Positions 17,738 to 26,683 of a DNA stretch of 39,906 nt are shown piece after piece. The first letter of the stretch is position 1. The number at the start of each line of letters is the position of its first letter. Both the position numbers and the translations under genes were made by a program. The notes beneath the pieces are model-generated. The model did no database searches, was not told where the DNA came from, and saw only the letters and a program-made list of their open reading frames with translations. The DNA comes from Eubacteriaceae bacterium (GTDB lineage Bacteria > Bacillota > Clostridia > Lachnospirales > Lachnospiraceae), in assembly GCA_910575665.1 (NCBI GenBank), contig CAJTFB010000035.1, forward strand, positions 1 through 39,906, in the 5' to 3' direction.

Positions 17738-19401
17738 ATGCTGTCACTCCTGTTTTTTAAATATATCCTATGATTTTTTATTTCATATATATTACCTGTC
17801 TCAGAAATAAAATTTTCACTATGTGTAATTATAATAACAATCTTATCTTTAAAAAAAGAATTAAGATTTAATTTTAATTTTGTTTCTGTAGCCTTATCCA
17901 CCCCCGCCGTTCCTTCATCAATAATTATAATAGGTTTTTTCATAAAAATCGCCCTTGCCAGACATATCCGGTTTATCTGGCCTCCAGATACATTATCACC
18001 AAAACCATGTATAACGGTATTTAAGCCATTTTCCATAGTTTGTATATCTTCCCATATCATGCTTTCTTTACATATTGGTATTATTTCCTCCATTTCTGCC
18101 GGTTCCCCTAAAGTAATGTTATTCCATATTGTATCATTAAAAATAATGGAGTCCTGGGAAACCCAGGATATATATTTTGCCAGTTGTTTCTTTTCAAATG
18201 AATTTAATTCTTCTTTATCAAACCAGATATAATTTTCTTTTGTTTCTATCTTTTTCAGCAGTAAATTTGCCAACGTGGTTTTACCAATCCCACTTTTACC
18301 AATTATGTAGTTTATTGTATTCTTCTTAAAGATAACATTTAAACCATTAAAAATCAAACTCTTATCTGTATATGAAAAAGTTAAATCCTTAATCTCTATC
18401 TGGTCAATTTTTCTTAATCCTTTCTCCCCAGCAATATTTTTTTCTCTCTCAATCCCCAATATCTCCAGAACGTTTTCTATAGAAGCAATATTAGCAAACA
18501 GTTCGGAGGGTATTCCGGTTAATGACGTCAATGAGCTTATAAACATCGACGTGTATTGGAAAAATGATACCAGCTGGCCTATCGTCATATGACCCCTTAT
18601 TACTCCTAAACCACCAAGTAATAATATAGTACTACTGATTATATTTGACAAAATCGATAATCCAGCTCCTAAATAACTACAAAATCTGCTTTTTTCATAT
18701 TCTTCACGGAAATTAGCCTTTAAAACTCTATTGTACCTTGATACAATATATTTTTCCGCCCCAAGACTGCATATGCTTTTGTAATTTAAGATTATTTCAT
18801 TTTCTACTCCTGCTATATCAATAAAACTATTCCTGGTCTTTTCACTTTTTTTACCAAGGATCTTATTACTCTTAAGCCGGATCATCAAAATAACCGCTTC
18901 CAAAAACATTACTAAAACAGCCATCTTTAAATTTATTTTTATTAAAAAGCAGGCTGCCAGTATAATTCCCGCCATATCAGTAAATATTTCTTGTCCAACT
19001 GAAGTTACAAGTGTCAAAAAAGTATTTACATCATGAGTAAAAAGTGCATTGATCTCCCCCTCCTTTAATTCTTTAGATGTAAACAATACATAATCCAAAA
19101 CACTGTTCTTAAGCGCCTTCTCCATTTTATAATTTATTTTTTTACTATAAAGCGTTTTAATAATTGAAAAGACGTTTTGTATTACATATACGATACATAT
19201 ACCAGCTATAGCAATGAGAAAAAGTTTAATATTTTTTTCACCAATTCCAACATCAAAAATCAACATGTTCAAATATGGATTAATATAAGAAATTGAGGAT
19301 CCTAAAATAGAAATTATAATTAGCAACAAAAAATTAATTTTATATTTCCACAAAAATGTAAGTCCAGCTTTTAATTTAATATTACCAATGCTACATCTCA
19401 T
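17734..19401 (-). CDS. ABC exporter (fused membrane and ATPase domains)
   Basis: A 555-residue half-transporter of the peptide/lipid exporter type. About residues 1-300 hold the six-helix membrane domain (for instance FLLLIIISILGSSISYI near the start). The ATPase domain has Walker A GKSGIGKTT near residue 370, Q-loop VSQDS, signature NVSGGQINR, Walker B PIIIIDEGTAGVD and H-loop IITHS. There is no N-terminal C39 peptidase domain, so leader removal would need another protease, and a subtilase-like gene lies directly upstream. It overlaps that gene by 11 bases and the following permease by 4. The coding sequence is visibly AT-rich. Likely exports the mature peptide made by the locus; that role is inferred from context. 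Confidence 0.9.
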   Translation of the reverse strand: MRCSIGNIKLKAGLTFLWKYKINFLLLIIISILGSSISYINPYLNMLIFDVGIGEKNIKLFLIAIAGICIVYVIQNVFSIIKTLYSKKINYKMEKALKNSVLDYVLFTSKELKEGEINALFTHDVNTFLTLVTSVGQEIFTDMAGIILAACFLIKINLKMAVLVMFLEAVILMIRLKSNKILGKKSEKTRNSFIDIAGVENEIILNYKSICSLGAEKYIVSRYNRVLKANFREEYEKSRFCSYLGAGLSILSNIISSTILLLGGLGVIRGHMTIGQLVSFFQYTSMFISSLTSLTGIPSELFANIASIENVLEILGIEREKNIAGEKGLRKIDQIEIKDLTFSYTDKSLIFNGLNVIFKKNTINYIIGKSGIGKTTLANLLLKKIETKENYIWFDKEELNSFEKKQLAKYISWVSQDSIIFNDTIWNNITLGEPAEMEEIIPICKESMIWEDIQTMENGLNTVIHGFGDNVSGGQINRICLARAIFMKKPIIIIDEGTAGVDKATETKLKLNLNSFFKDKIVIIITHSENFISETGNIYEIKNHRIYLKNRSDSI

Positions 19402-20362
19402 TATGTACTCCCTGTTTTTCTATAAATCTTGCCAAACTATGCACAGACATAAACTCGCAAAAATGCAAGTCCTCAATTTGCACCTGCAAATCAAAACGTT
19501 CAAACAAATTTATTAATATTTCTGCGAAATTGTCTTCTGCAATCCATATGTCATTTATGCTGACGTCTTTAAACTCAATTGCATTAATAGGTTCAGTAAG
19601 ATATTCATTCAAAACATTTACTATTTTCATCAAAGTTTTTACTTCCGTCTTTTCTACATCCCAAATCTTTCCTTTCTTACATTGTTTAAACAAAATGTCG
19701 TCTTTAAAACCAGAGTAATTTCTTAAATAATCTGCAATATTCCTTTTATCAGCCTTTCCCCGCTTCAAAGCATTCACAAAACCTGCTGCAAATTTAGGGA
19801 CTGCTTTACTTGTGCCGCCAAAAATACAATATTGATTTTCCGAAATTTTTATAAACTCCGGTGTCGCATCTGCATGTATATAATATTTACCTTTGCTATC
19901 TTTACTATTGTTATCAAAATAAAATTGGTCAGCAGCTAAAAAAGCCCCTTGGGCGACTCCAAGCACTGCTGGATGATTTGCTGGAAATCCAAAACCCTCT
20001 CCTTTTGTATTATTGGAACAGGAACATATAACAATAGCTCTTTTGCTTACGAATAAATCAATCCATTCCGCTATTTGATTATAAATAGATTTATCTTTAA
20101 TTGTAAAACACAATAAAAGCATATCAAAGTTCATATTTAAAAGGCATTGAAAAGATTCTATGATTCCCATCGCCCTGACAGAGATGATGTGAATCGTTAC
20201 ATTAGACTTATTATATTTATAAAAGGTACGGACCACTCTTTCACCATGTGATATATTATCATCCCTGTTATGTTCGAAATGCAAATCAAACTCTCTTTGA
20301 CTCTCAAAGAAATAATAATTCTCATTCTCTTCTCCAAAATCATCCATTACAACTATATTCAT
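19391..20362 (-). CDS. Subtilisin-like protease with C-terminal degenerate acyl-carrier-like domain
   Basis: A 323-residue protein without signal peptide, so cytosolic. Residues 1-195 fit a compact S8 subtilase: Asp7 in IVVMDD, His39 in ISHGERVV, oxyanion Asn117 or Asn118 in CSCSNNT followed by GFPANHPAVLGVA, and Ser185 in FGGTSKAVPKFAAG. Residues about 240-318 look like an acyl carrier protein (FAEILINLFERFDLQVQIEDL...FMSVHSLARFIEK), but the usual DSL phosphopantetheine serine is replaced (Asp277-Asn278). Carrier-like proteins are known from clostridial radical-SAM peptide-maturation cassettes, where I recall an 'ACP-related' family. Here it is fused to the protease. Probable role: recognising and cleaving the modified precursor. 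Both the fusion and the function are inference from motifs. Confidence 0.72.
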   Translation of the reverse strand: MNIVVMDDFGEENENYYFFESQREFDLHFEHNRDDNISHGERVVRTFYKYNKSNVTIHIISVRAMGIIESFQCLLNMNFDMLLLCFTIKDKSIYNQIAEWIDLFVSKRAIVICSCSNNTKGEGFGFPANHPAVLGVAQGAFLAADQFYFDNNSKDSKGKYYIHADATPEFIKISENQYCIFGGTSKAVPKFAAGFVNALKRGKADKRNIADYLRNYSGFKDDILFKQCKKGKIWDVEKTEVKTLMKIVNVLNEYLTEPINAIEFKDVSINDIWIAEDNFAEILINLFERFDLQVQIEDLHFCEFMSVHSLARFIEKQGVHNEM

Positions 20363-20436
20363 ATTTAGCTATCCATACAATAATATTAAAAAGTAAACCT
20401 ATTATAATCTCAAATTAATTAATTTCAAAAATTATA

Positions 20437-20682
20437 CTACCATAAGGCAGTAGTTTTTGCCGTAAATTTACGATAACAATATACACCATAAATACTCTTA
20501 ATTTTTCTTACTTCAGAAATACTCTCCTTACCGTTTGCTTTAAACTCTCCGGTTCTTGTTATTACTTCCCAATCACCTTTGAATTTTTGTAAAAACTCCA
20601 CGCAGTCGTCCAGACATCCCTGTGTCTCAATATCAAATTGATCTTCCAATTCTAATTGGTCCATTATATTATCAACTTTCAT
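20437..20682 (-). CDS. Probable RiPP precursor peptide
   Basis: An 81-residue peptide placed between the second radical SAM enzyme and the protease. The first half is acidic (MKVDNIMDQLELEDQFDIE...) with two cysteines at 23 and 27 (GCLDDC). The C-terminal third is basic and aromatic (KSIYGVYCYRKFTAKTTALW) with one cysteine, four aromatics and a terminal Trp. That acidic-leader, basic-core layout is typical of ribosomally made modified peptides. Its ribosome-binding site AAAGGAGGT, 4 bases from ATG, is the strongest in the locus, as expected for a substrate needed in excess over its enzymes. It matches no precursor I can name. An alternative is a small accessory protein rather than the substrate. 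Confidence 0.65.
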   Translation of the reverse strand: MKVDNIMDQLELEDQFDIETQGCLDDCVEFLQKFKGDWEVITRTGEFKANGKESISEVRKIKSIYGVYCYRKFTAKTTALW

Positions 20683-20711
20683 ATGTACCTCCTTTATGCT
20701 CTATAATAGAT

Positions 20712-21698
20712 TTACTTTTTAACCGACTTCAATAAATTAACCAGCTGGCAGACCAGTTTAGGCGCTTCCAGATAATCATTGCATACTGCCATATTTATAT
20801 ATTTACATCTGTTCGCAATGCAATATTCTTTGTCTTTACAATTTATACAGTTGTAGTTATCTTCAGAGTAAACAGCCCTGAGATTTTTTATTTTCTTATC
20901 GTCAATTCCTGTCTTAATATTTCCTATACAGTATTCTTTTTTTCCATATACAAAAGTACATGGATATAGATCACCCGTAGTTGAAATACTGTATTCATAA
21001 ACCCCTCCACAACATCTTCCCTTTTTCCTGTGGGGATCATGATCAAAAAAATCAAAAGTTTTTTGTCCATTATCTTTAAAATCTCTAATTTTTTTCAGTT
21101 CCCGTTTCAATAGAGAAATATTTTCCATTGACCACCTGGGAGAAAATAAATCGGGAGCTGCAACCAATGTTTTACACCCCATCTCCCAAAGACTCTTAAC
21201 TCCCTGAGATAAGTACTGTACATTTTCTGGAACTACTGTCATTCTGACCCTTGGTTCTATATCATTTTCTAAACATACAGATATTTTTTTTACTACTATG
21301 TCGTATATACTTTTTTCCTTCCAGTTCCTTCTACTTATATCATTACTTATTCTGTCCCCATCAATACTAACAGATAAAGAAACATCATATTTAATTAAAA
21401 AATTTATAATCGTATCATTTAATAATATTCCATTCGTAGTAAGAGAATAAAAACAATTGAGATTGATATCTTCCAATTTGCAAACAACCCTCTTGATAAA
21501 TTCAAAATTCATCAATGGTTCTCCGCCGTGAAAATTTATCATCACCTCTTCCCAATTTTTACTGGTTTCTACTATAAAAAATATTAAATCATCAAATAGC
21601 TTTTGATCAAAACTTAGATCTTCTCTTATTCCAGATTCATAACAGTAACTACAATTTAAGTTACAACTGTGTGTGACCCATATGTTAAACAGTCCCAT
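20712..21698 (-). CDS. Radical SAM/SPASM peptide-modifying enzyme 2
   Basis: A 328-residue radical S-adenosylmethionine enzyme. Cys12, Cys16 and Cys19 form the CX3CX2C cluster motif (THSCNLNCSYCYE). NFHGGEPLMN is the SAM-binding GGEP motif. The C-terminal SPASM region holds extra Fe-S cysteines (RCCGGVYEYSI, LYPCTFVYGKKEYCIGNI, NCINCKDKEYCIANRC). Enzymes of this group install thioether, C-C or related crosslinks in peptides. I chose the ATG at 21698 because GGAG precedes it by 5 bases; it overlaps the upstream radical SAM gene by 14 bases. AT-rich coding sequence. The precise modification is unknown. Confidence 0.9.
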   Translation of the reverse strand: MGLFNIWVTHSCNLNCSYCYESGIREDLSFDQKLFDDLIFFIVETSKNWEEVMINFHGGEPLMNFEFIKRVVCKLEDINLNCFYSLTTNGILLNDTIINFLIKYDVSLSVSIDGDRISNDISRRNWKEKSIYDIVVKKISVCLENDIEPRVRMTVVPENVQYLSQGVKSLWEMGCKTLVAAPDLFSPRWSMENISLLKRELKKIRDFKDNGQKTFDFFDHDPHRKKGRCCGGVYEYSISTTGDLYPCTFVYGKKEYCIGNIKTGIDDKKIKNLRAVYSEDNYNCINCKDKEYCIANRCKYINMAVCNDYLEAPKLVCQLVNLLKSVKK

Positions 21699-22971
21699 GA
21701 CATCTCCAATACATATCAAAATATTCATTATTATACTTACACCATTTTTTAAAATCCTTACGATCTACAGTCTTTCTTACTGTGTTTGCACAACTAAAAC
21801 AAAGTAGTTGTTTATTGCATTCACCACACTCTTTTTGATTGAATGGCATCCAGGAATAAAATCTTTTGTACCCCTCTGTTTTTTTATATTCTCCCCGATC
21901 AAAATATGATTTCAAATCTTTAATTTCTATTATATTTCCCAAACTAAACTCAATTTCCATAAAAGATGCACAAGGGAATATTTCTCCTAAATGATTTATC
22001 TGAAATTCTGTTCTGGCCCCCTTACAAGCAAAAATTTGAGGTTGCACACGAAAGATTTTATGCTTAAGAAAATATTTTTCCATATCTTCTTTATTTGCAT
22101 ATATACAACCATTATCATCGATTTCCAGCATTTTTTTATTATCATTTCCTCTGCCAGTATCCTCAAAACATCGAATAATTCCTTTCACATGTAAAATATT
22201 TTTACAATAATCTAAAAATTGATCTCCTAACTCTTTTGTTTCTTTAGATAAAACCATGGAGGCAGAAATCCTCATATTATGTGCTTTCAACAGTTTAAGC
22301 CCTTTTAAAGTTTTTTCAAAAACTCCTTTTCCTCTTAAAATGCTACAACTTTCCTCATCAATTCCATCGATACTGATATCTACTGCATCATATTTTTCTG
22401 ATATGTATTTTGCCAGAGATTCTGTAACCAACGTAGCATTTGTCATTAATATAAGAGCCCCTTTATAATATTTCCTGATCTGATCCGTAATTGTTACAAA
22501 ATCTTCCCGGTATAAGGGTTCTCCTCCTGAAACTGTTATACTTGCCGGCTTTAACCGGGCAATACTTTTTACGATCGTAAGCATTTTCTCAGTTGATAAA
22601 TCCGATCCGTTTTTTTGATCACCAGCACTAACACAGCAATGTTTACATCTCAAATTACAATTGTTTGTAATGTCTATAGAAAAATTTAAAAACTCTGATT
22701 TCATATTTTCTATATCCATGTCGTTCCACATACACAATTGCTCTAGCTTTGATATAAGTTTAGCCATATAATTTTTTGACGCTTTATCCTCTATAGCTTC
22801 AATTAACTGATAATATGTTAGATCTTCCTCTATTGACTTTTCTATTATATTTACACACTCATTCGACAAAAACAGACACTCACCATTATCCATATTTGCT
22901 AATAAAGTGCAATTCTCACCTCTTAATAAACGTACTCTGGAATTAAAGCCCACTTTTTCATTAGAATCCAT
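21685..22971 (-). CDS. Radical SAM/SPASM peptide-modifying enzyme 1 with N-terminal PqqD-like domain
   Basis: A 428-residue radical SAM enzyme, first gene of the peptide locus. Residues about 15-85 resemble a PqqD-like precursor-recognition element (CLFLSNECVNIIEKSIEE...YYQLIEAI). Cys105, Cys109 and Cys112 form CNLRCKHC, followed by VSGGEPLYRED. The C-terminal SPASM segment has CKGARTEFQINHLGEIFPCASF, LGNI, then KECGECNKQLLCFSC and a final WCKYN. The pattern is closest to clostridial Cys-rich-peptide maturases as I remember them; this is not confirmed by search. Likely binds the leader and makes the first crosslink. ATG start with only a weak ribosome-binding site. Strongly AT-rich. Confidence 0.9.
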   Translation of the reverse strand: MDSNEKVGFNSRVRLLRGENCTLLANMDNGECLFLSNECVNIIEKSIEEDLTYYQLIEAIEDKASKNYMAKLISKLEQLCMWNDMDIENMKSEFLNFSIDITNNCNLRCKHCCVSAGDQKNGSDLSTEKMLTIVKSIARLKPASITVSGGEPLYREDFVTITDQIRKYYKGALILMTNATLVTESLAKYISEKYDAVDISIDGIDEESCSILRGKGVFEKTLKGLKLLKAHNMRISASMVLSKETKELGDQFLDYCKNILHVKGIIRCFEDTGRGNDNKKMLEIDDNGCIYANKEDMEKYFLKHKIFRVQPQIFACKGARTEFQINHLGEIFPCASFMEIEFSLGNIIEIKDLKSYFDRGEYKKTEGYKRFYSWMPFNQKECGECNKQLLCFSCANTVRKTVDRKDFKKWCKYNNEYFDMYWRCHGTV

Positions 22972-23026
22972 AATAATTTTACTCTATCTTTCATTAAATT
23001 TTATAATATATTTTTTAATTCTTTAT

Positions 23027-23099
23027 ATTATAAATAGTATCTGATACATTGATTAAAGTCTAGAACTTTTCATCGCAATTTTCGACATAAAACGACATA
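23027..23099 (-). promoter_or_regulatory. Promoter region of the radical-SAM peptide operon with direct repeats
   Basis: On the minus strand a perfect TATAAT lies at 23027-23032, about 55 bases before the first gene, but no good -35 box is present 17 bases upstream. Two exact TATGTCG repeats spaced 10 bases apart (complements of 23083-23089 and 23093-23099) lie about 60 bases further up. A weak -35 with upstream direct repeats suggests activator-dependent expression. Confidence 0.5.
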
Positions 23100-23125
23100 T
23101 TGCAGATATTTAGACCCTGTAAAAG

Positions 23126-23164
23126 ACAAAAAAATAGAACTGCCTCTGTAATTAAGACAGTTCC
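23126..23164 (-). terminator. Rho-independent terminator of the recJ-transglutaminase operon
   Basis: Read on the minus strand, GAACTG and CAGTTC close a stem of about nine pairs around TAATTAC, followed by TATTTTTTTG. It lies 15 bases after the transglutaminase stop and separates that operon from the peptide locus. Confidence 0.85.
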
Positions 23165-23178
23165 ATATGCTGCTATTT

Positions 23179-25596
23179 TCAATTTTTAAATGTACCTCTT
23201 TTCATCTTTTTCAGCACCTCCATAACATACTGATAATCCTCTCTGTCCGGCTCACCCGGTGCAAAACAGATCTCTTCTAATAATCTCACCACCCGGTCTG
23301 TGTCCAGCGGAACTGATTTCTTTTTCTTTCCCGAATCGTACTTTTCCATCAGGTAATGAATCTGTTCAGAGGGCACCGAAAGGCGGCTAAATTCTTTGTC
23401 CCTCTGGCTCTTTTTGCGGCAGACTTCTCCATAGTACCAAAGCAGGTTCCCTCTCAGATCCTGTGTGTGCCAGCGACTGAAACGGTAAATACGGACCGCG
23501 GCAGCTCTGGCAAAAAGCAGGAAAAGAGCCAATACCACTACACCGACCGCAGCCAGGCGAAAGCCATCGGAGTTCAGGAACCCAAGATTAAATCCCGAGA
23601 GATCACCGTCAATACTAAAACCTGGAGAATTTTCCCAGAAATTTCTCACCGAATTCAGCAGCCCGCCATTTCTGCCCACGCCTTCATCGGATACCGCCGG
23701 CGTGGGATCCACGATCATCCATCCCTTCCCCTCCTGGTAGATCTCCACCCAGGCATGGGCATTGGAATCTTTTACTTCTACGATCCTGGCAGTCTCTTCT
23801 TTCAGAAGCCGGTGACCGCGATACCATTTTTCTTCTAGATCAGATTTCTCAGAAGCCATAATCTGTCCATAGCCAAAGGCATAGCCTTCCACATACCTGG
23901 CAGGAATGCCCAGTCTACGGAAAATCAACGTTGCCGCCGACGCAAAATGGGAACAGATTCCTTTTTTATTTTCTTCCAGAAAATAGTTGACAAAGTCATC
24001 CCCTCTGGGCACCCTTCCTGGGCTGTAACTATACGAATATTCTTTGTGAAAATGCTCCACTACCTTCTGCGCCGCATCCACGTCTCCCTGCACTACTCCC
24101 GCCTCTCGGATAAACCGGTCCACAGCCGCCTCGTTACTGGGATGAAGGAGTGTATACGCCGCCGTGCCCGATACCGTCTCCATCCCCGGAACCAGAGAAA
24201 CTGCTTCCCGGATCTCCGCCTCATAATTGATATTGGGATAATAGGTAAATTCCTTTATCTTGTTGATACTGCCCGGCAAAAATATCTGATCTTTGTTGCT
24301 GGTATATTTACTGTAATCATCAAATTTCGTAAAATAGGGGTAGTAGGCATAATTGGGATTGGCTGCCCGGTTGGTGATCTTCATAATCCCTTTCCCGTAT
24401 TTTTGGGGCTGTTTCTTATAAAGACCTGCCAGCTGTTTTGCCTCTTCTGCCATGCTCTCCACCTTAAAATAAGGAGAATTTCCAAATTCTGTCCCGGTCA
24501 GAGTATAACCATTCAGCCAACGGTCCCCGGTATACTGCACTCCAGTATATGCTTTCAAATAGACTGGATTCGTATCATAAGGTACAAATTCTACGATCAG
24601 GTGGGTTTCATTTGTGGGACGAAGGGCAGAAATATTCCCCAGATAGCCTCCGCTCATGCCGCCGGACTGATAATAATTCGGGAAAAAGATGCGGAATCCG
24701 ATCATTAAAAATCCAGATACCCCATCCTCTGTCGCCGCCTTATATGAATTTATCCCTCTTCTTTTTTCAAAATCGTGTTTCGTATAAAAGCTGGTAAAGA
24801 CACCCACCAGAAGCACACAGCAGAAAACTGCCAGAAGGACGCCTGCATATACATGATTGTCCTGGGTATAGGTCAGTTCGGGCACCTTTCCCTTCTGCTC
24901 CTGTTCAAACCGCTTCCGGCTGCTGCCGCCACTAAAATGTCCACTGTTCTTAAAGATCCAGATCCCCATCAGACCGCCGAGCATACACAGGGTAAAGGGA
25001 AGATCCGGCTCCACCTCGAAATACAACGGAATGCCATACATCGGAACAGCCAGGAATACCGCCAGCTTCAGGCTCATATAATTTGAAACAAAGATGTTTA
25101 ACAGCAAAACCTCAAAAATTCCGATGAAAATAAGGGTAATCGTAACCGTGAGGTACCGGTTGTCTATATTTTCCGCAAACTCATTGCCGGTATTCAGATC
25201 AAAATACATCTCCCCCCTCTGCCTCACCATATTCACGATCGCTGCAAATCCGCTGTTGACGTAGGCTTTAAACAGATAGATCCCGATGACATAAATCACA
25301 AAAAATACGATATATCCGATGTCCTTATAACGGCTCTTGCGAAAGGCAAATAATCCGCTGAAATACAGAGCGAAAATCAGCAGAAGGATTCCTGGAAGAA
25401 GGTAGGTGCACTCCACGTTAAAGGCGGACAGAAAGCCACCCAGTGATCCAAAAACCACCATATATACTAAAATCCCCTTGGGAATACAGCTAAGCAGGGC
25501 ATTCTGGCGCCCTGTAACCAGAGGACGTCCCACACGGATTCCCTCGGAGATCGTGATCTGCAGATCCCTTTTTTCTTTTTTGTTAAAAATCCCCAT
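23179..25596 (-). CDS. Transmembrane transglutaminase-like protein (TgpA/DUF3488 type)
   Basis: An 805-residue membrane protein. The first 240 residues carry about six membrane segments; a further one follows near residue 255. The extracellular transglutaminase-like core has Cys in KGICSHFASAATLIFRRLGIPARYVEGYAFG, His in NAHAWVEIY and Asp in MIVDPTP, a complete cysteine-protease-type triad. Another membrane segment (VGVVVLALFLLFARAAAV) precedes a cytoplasmic DUF4129-like tail. In many bacteria such proteins travel with a MoxR ATPase and a DUF58 protein, exactly as here. The biochemical substrate is unknown. ATG at 25596 was chosen for GGAGG just upstream. Last gene of the operon, with a terminator 15 bases on. 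Confidence 0.88.
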   Translation of the reverse strand: MGIFNKKEKRDLQITISEGIRVGRPLVTGRQNALLSCIPKGILVYMVVFGSLGGFLSAFNVECTYLLPGILLLIFALYFSGLFAFRKSRYKDIGYIVFFVIYVIGIYLFKAYVNSGFAAIVNMVRQRGEMYFDLNTGNEFAENIDNRYLTVTITLIFIGIFEVLLLNIFVSNYMSLKLAVFLAVPMYGIPLYFEVEPDLPFTLCMLGGLMGIWIFKNSGHFSGGSSRKRFEQEQKGKVPELTYTQDNHVYAGVLLAVFCCVLLVGVFTSFYTKHDFEKRRGINSYKAATEDGVSGFLMIGFRIFFPNYYQSGGMSGGYLGNISALRPTNETHLIVEFVPYDTNPVYLKAYTGVQYTGDRWLNGYTLTGTEFGNSPYFKVESMAEEAKQLAGLYKKQPQKYGKGIMKITNRAANPNYAYYPYFTKFDDYSKYTSNKDQIFLPGSINKIKEFTYYPNINYEAEIREAVSLVPGMETVSGTAAYTLLHPSNEAAVDRFIREAGVVQGDVDAAQKVVEHFHKEYSYSYSPGRVPRGDDFVNYFLEENKKGICSHFASAATLIFRRLGIPARYVEGYAFGYGQIMASEKSDLEEKWYRGHRLLKEETARIVEVKDSNAHAWVEIYQEGKGWMIVDPTPAVSDEGVGRNGGLLNSVRNFWENSPGFSIDGDLSGFNLGFLNSDGFRLAAVGVVVLALFLLFARAAAVRIYRFSRWHTQDLRGNLLWYYGEVCRKKSQRDKEFSRLSVPSEQIHYLMEKYDSGKKKKSVPLDTDRVVRLLEEICFAPGEPDREDYQYVMEVLKKMKRGTFKN

Positions 25597-25675
25597 AGCT
25601 TCCTCCATTCGCAAGATGAACGCAGTTCACCTTTGCCTTATTGCGCATCACATCAAAGTCGACAGCACATATCGT

Positions 25676-26683
25676 TTATACTACTGCCCGGATCTCGTCA
25701 TTTTTTACAAGAATATATCCTTTTCCCGGATGTCCCGACCGAAAATGTTCCTCTACATACCCGTTTCCCGCCTGATCGTGAAAAAGACGAGTCATCAGAT
25801 GTCGCCACTCTTCCCCAGATTCCGCCGTCTCCTGGCGAATCTCGTGATATCTGTCACTCCACCAGAATAACGTCACCGGCACACGGTTTGACAGGCAAAA
25901 TGTCCCAAAGGAAAAAAGCCGCTCCACTGCCCCATCGGTCTTTTCTGCCTCTTCCTTATCGAGAGACAGCACAAGCAGTAACTTCCGGGAGGACATATGA
26001 AGACGTTCTTTTACCATCAGAATATCCTTCTTGGCAGAGAGCTTCCAATGAATGTTTTTCATGGCATCACCGGGAATGTACTCCCGAATCTGGCTCACGT
26101 CGGAAAAATCACTGCCGGTAAGCCTGCTCTCCTCTACCTCATCCATGCCTGTCTCATAGTCATTGAGGACAAATTCTTCCTCGCTCCCTCCTGTGGGAAG
26201 GATATATACGCTTTCTGTGGCCTGGACTTTTACTGTCACACTGTGAAAACCGAGCAGATCATACAAAACAATCTTCTCAGAGCAAACCTCCACATTACCC
26301 ACATAAGCTGAGGTCAGCGGATACTGTATCTCCACAGTATTTCCCGACCTCAGCGGCAAAGCAAGAATATTTTCCGCCAGATCGCCCTGAAAGCTGTTTC
26401 CCGTGCGCAAAAATATCTTTGCTGTCACCAGAGGCAGCCAGCAGCGATTCTTTAGTCGGAGCCGGATAAAGAATTCTGTTTTTTTAGGAATTTCCTCCGC
26501 CGGTGCCTTCATCTCCAGCGACACATATTTTTTCACCAGATGAACAGAAAAGAAGGCATAGAAAAAAAGCAGGATCATTGCCACAGCGATCAAAAGATTC
26601 AGATACCCACGAAAGAACCAGAGCATAATTCCGTTTGCCACAAACAGAAACAAATATTCCAGCATATATCGTAAGCGTTTCAC
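25676..26683 (-). CDS. DUF58 domain membrane-anchored protein
   Basis: A 335-residue protein with two adjacent N-terminal membrane segments (about 8-45), a beta-rich middle part, and the DUF58 signature GSDFSDVSQIREYIPGDAMKNIHWKLSAKKDILMVKE at about residues 185-225. DUF58 proteins have a von Willebrand A-like fold and accompany MoxR ATPases, possibly as chaperoned partners. The start is GTG at 26683, overlapping the moxR stop as GTGA, so the two are translationally coupled. The transglutaminase gene follows after 79 bases. Function is known only from this genomic association. Confidence 0.88.
   Translation of the reverse strand: MKRLRYMLEYLFLFVANGIMLWFFRGYLNLLIAVAMILLFFYAFFSVHLVKKYVSLEMKAPAEEIPKKTEFFIRLRLKNRCWLPLVTAKIFLRTGNSFQGDLAENILALPLRSGNTVEIQYPLTSAYVGNVEVCSEKIVLYDLLGFHSVTVKVQATESVYILPTGGSEEEFVLNDYETGMDEVEESRLTGSDFSDVSQIREYIPGDAMKNIHWKLSAKKDILMVKERLHMSSRKLLLVLSLDKEEAEKTDGAVERLFSFGTFCLSNRVPVTLFWWSDRYHEIRQETAESGEEWRHLMTRLFHDQAGNGYVEEHFRSGHPGKGYILVKNDEIRAVV

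Noticed and set aside
17734-19401. Exporter with built-in C39 leader peptidase
   Set aside because: The protein begins directly with the membrane domain; no cysteine-protease motif precedes it.
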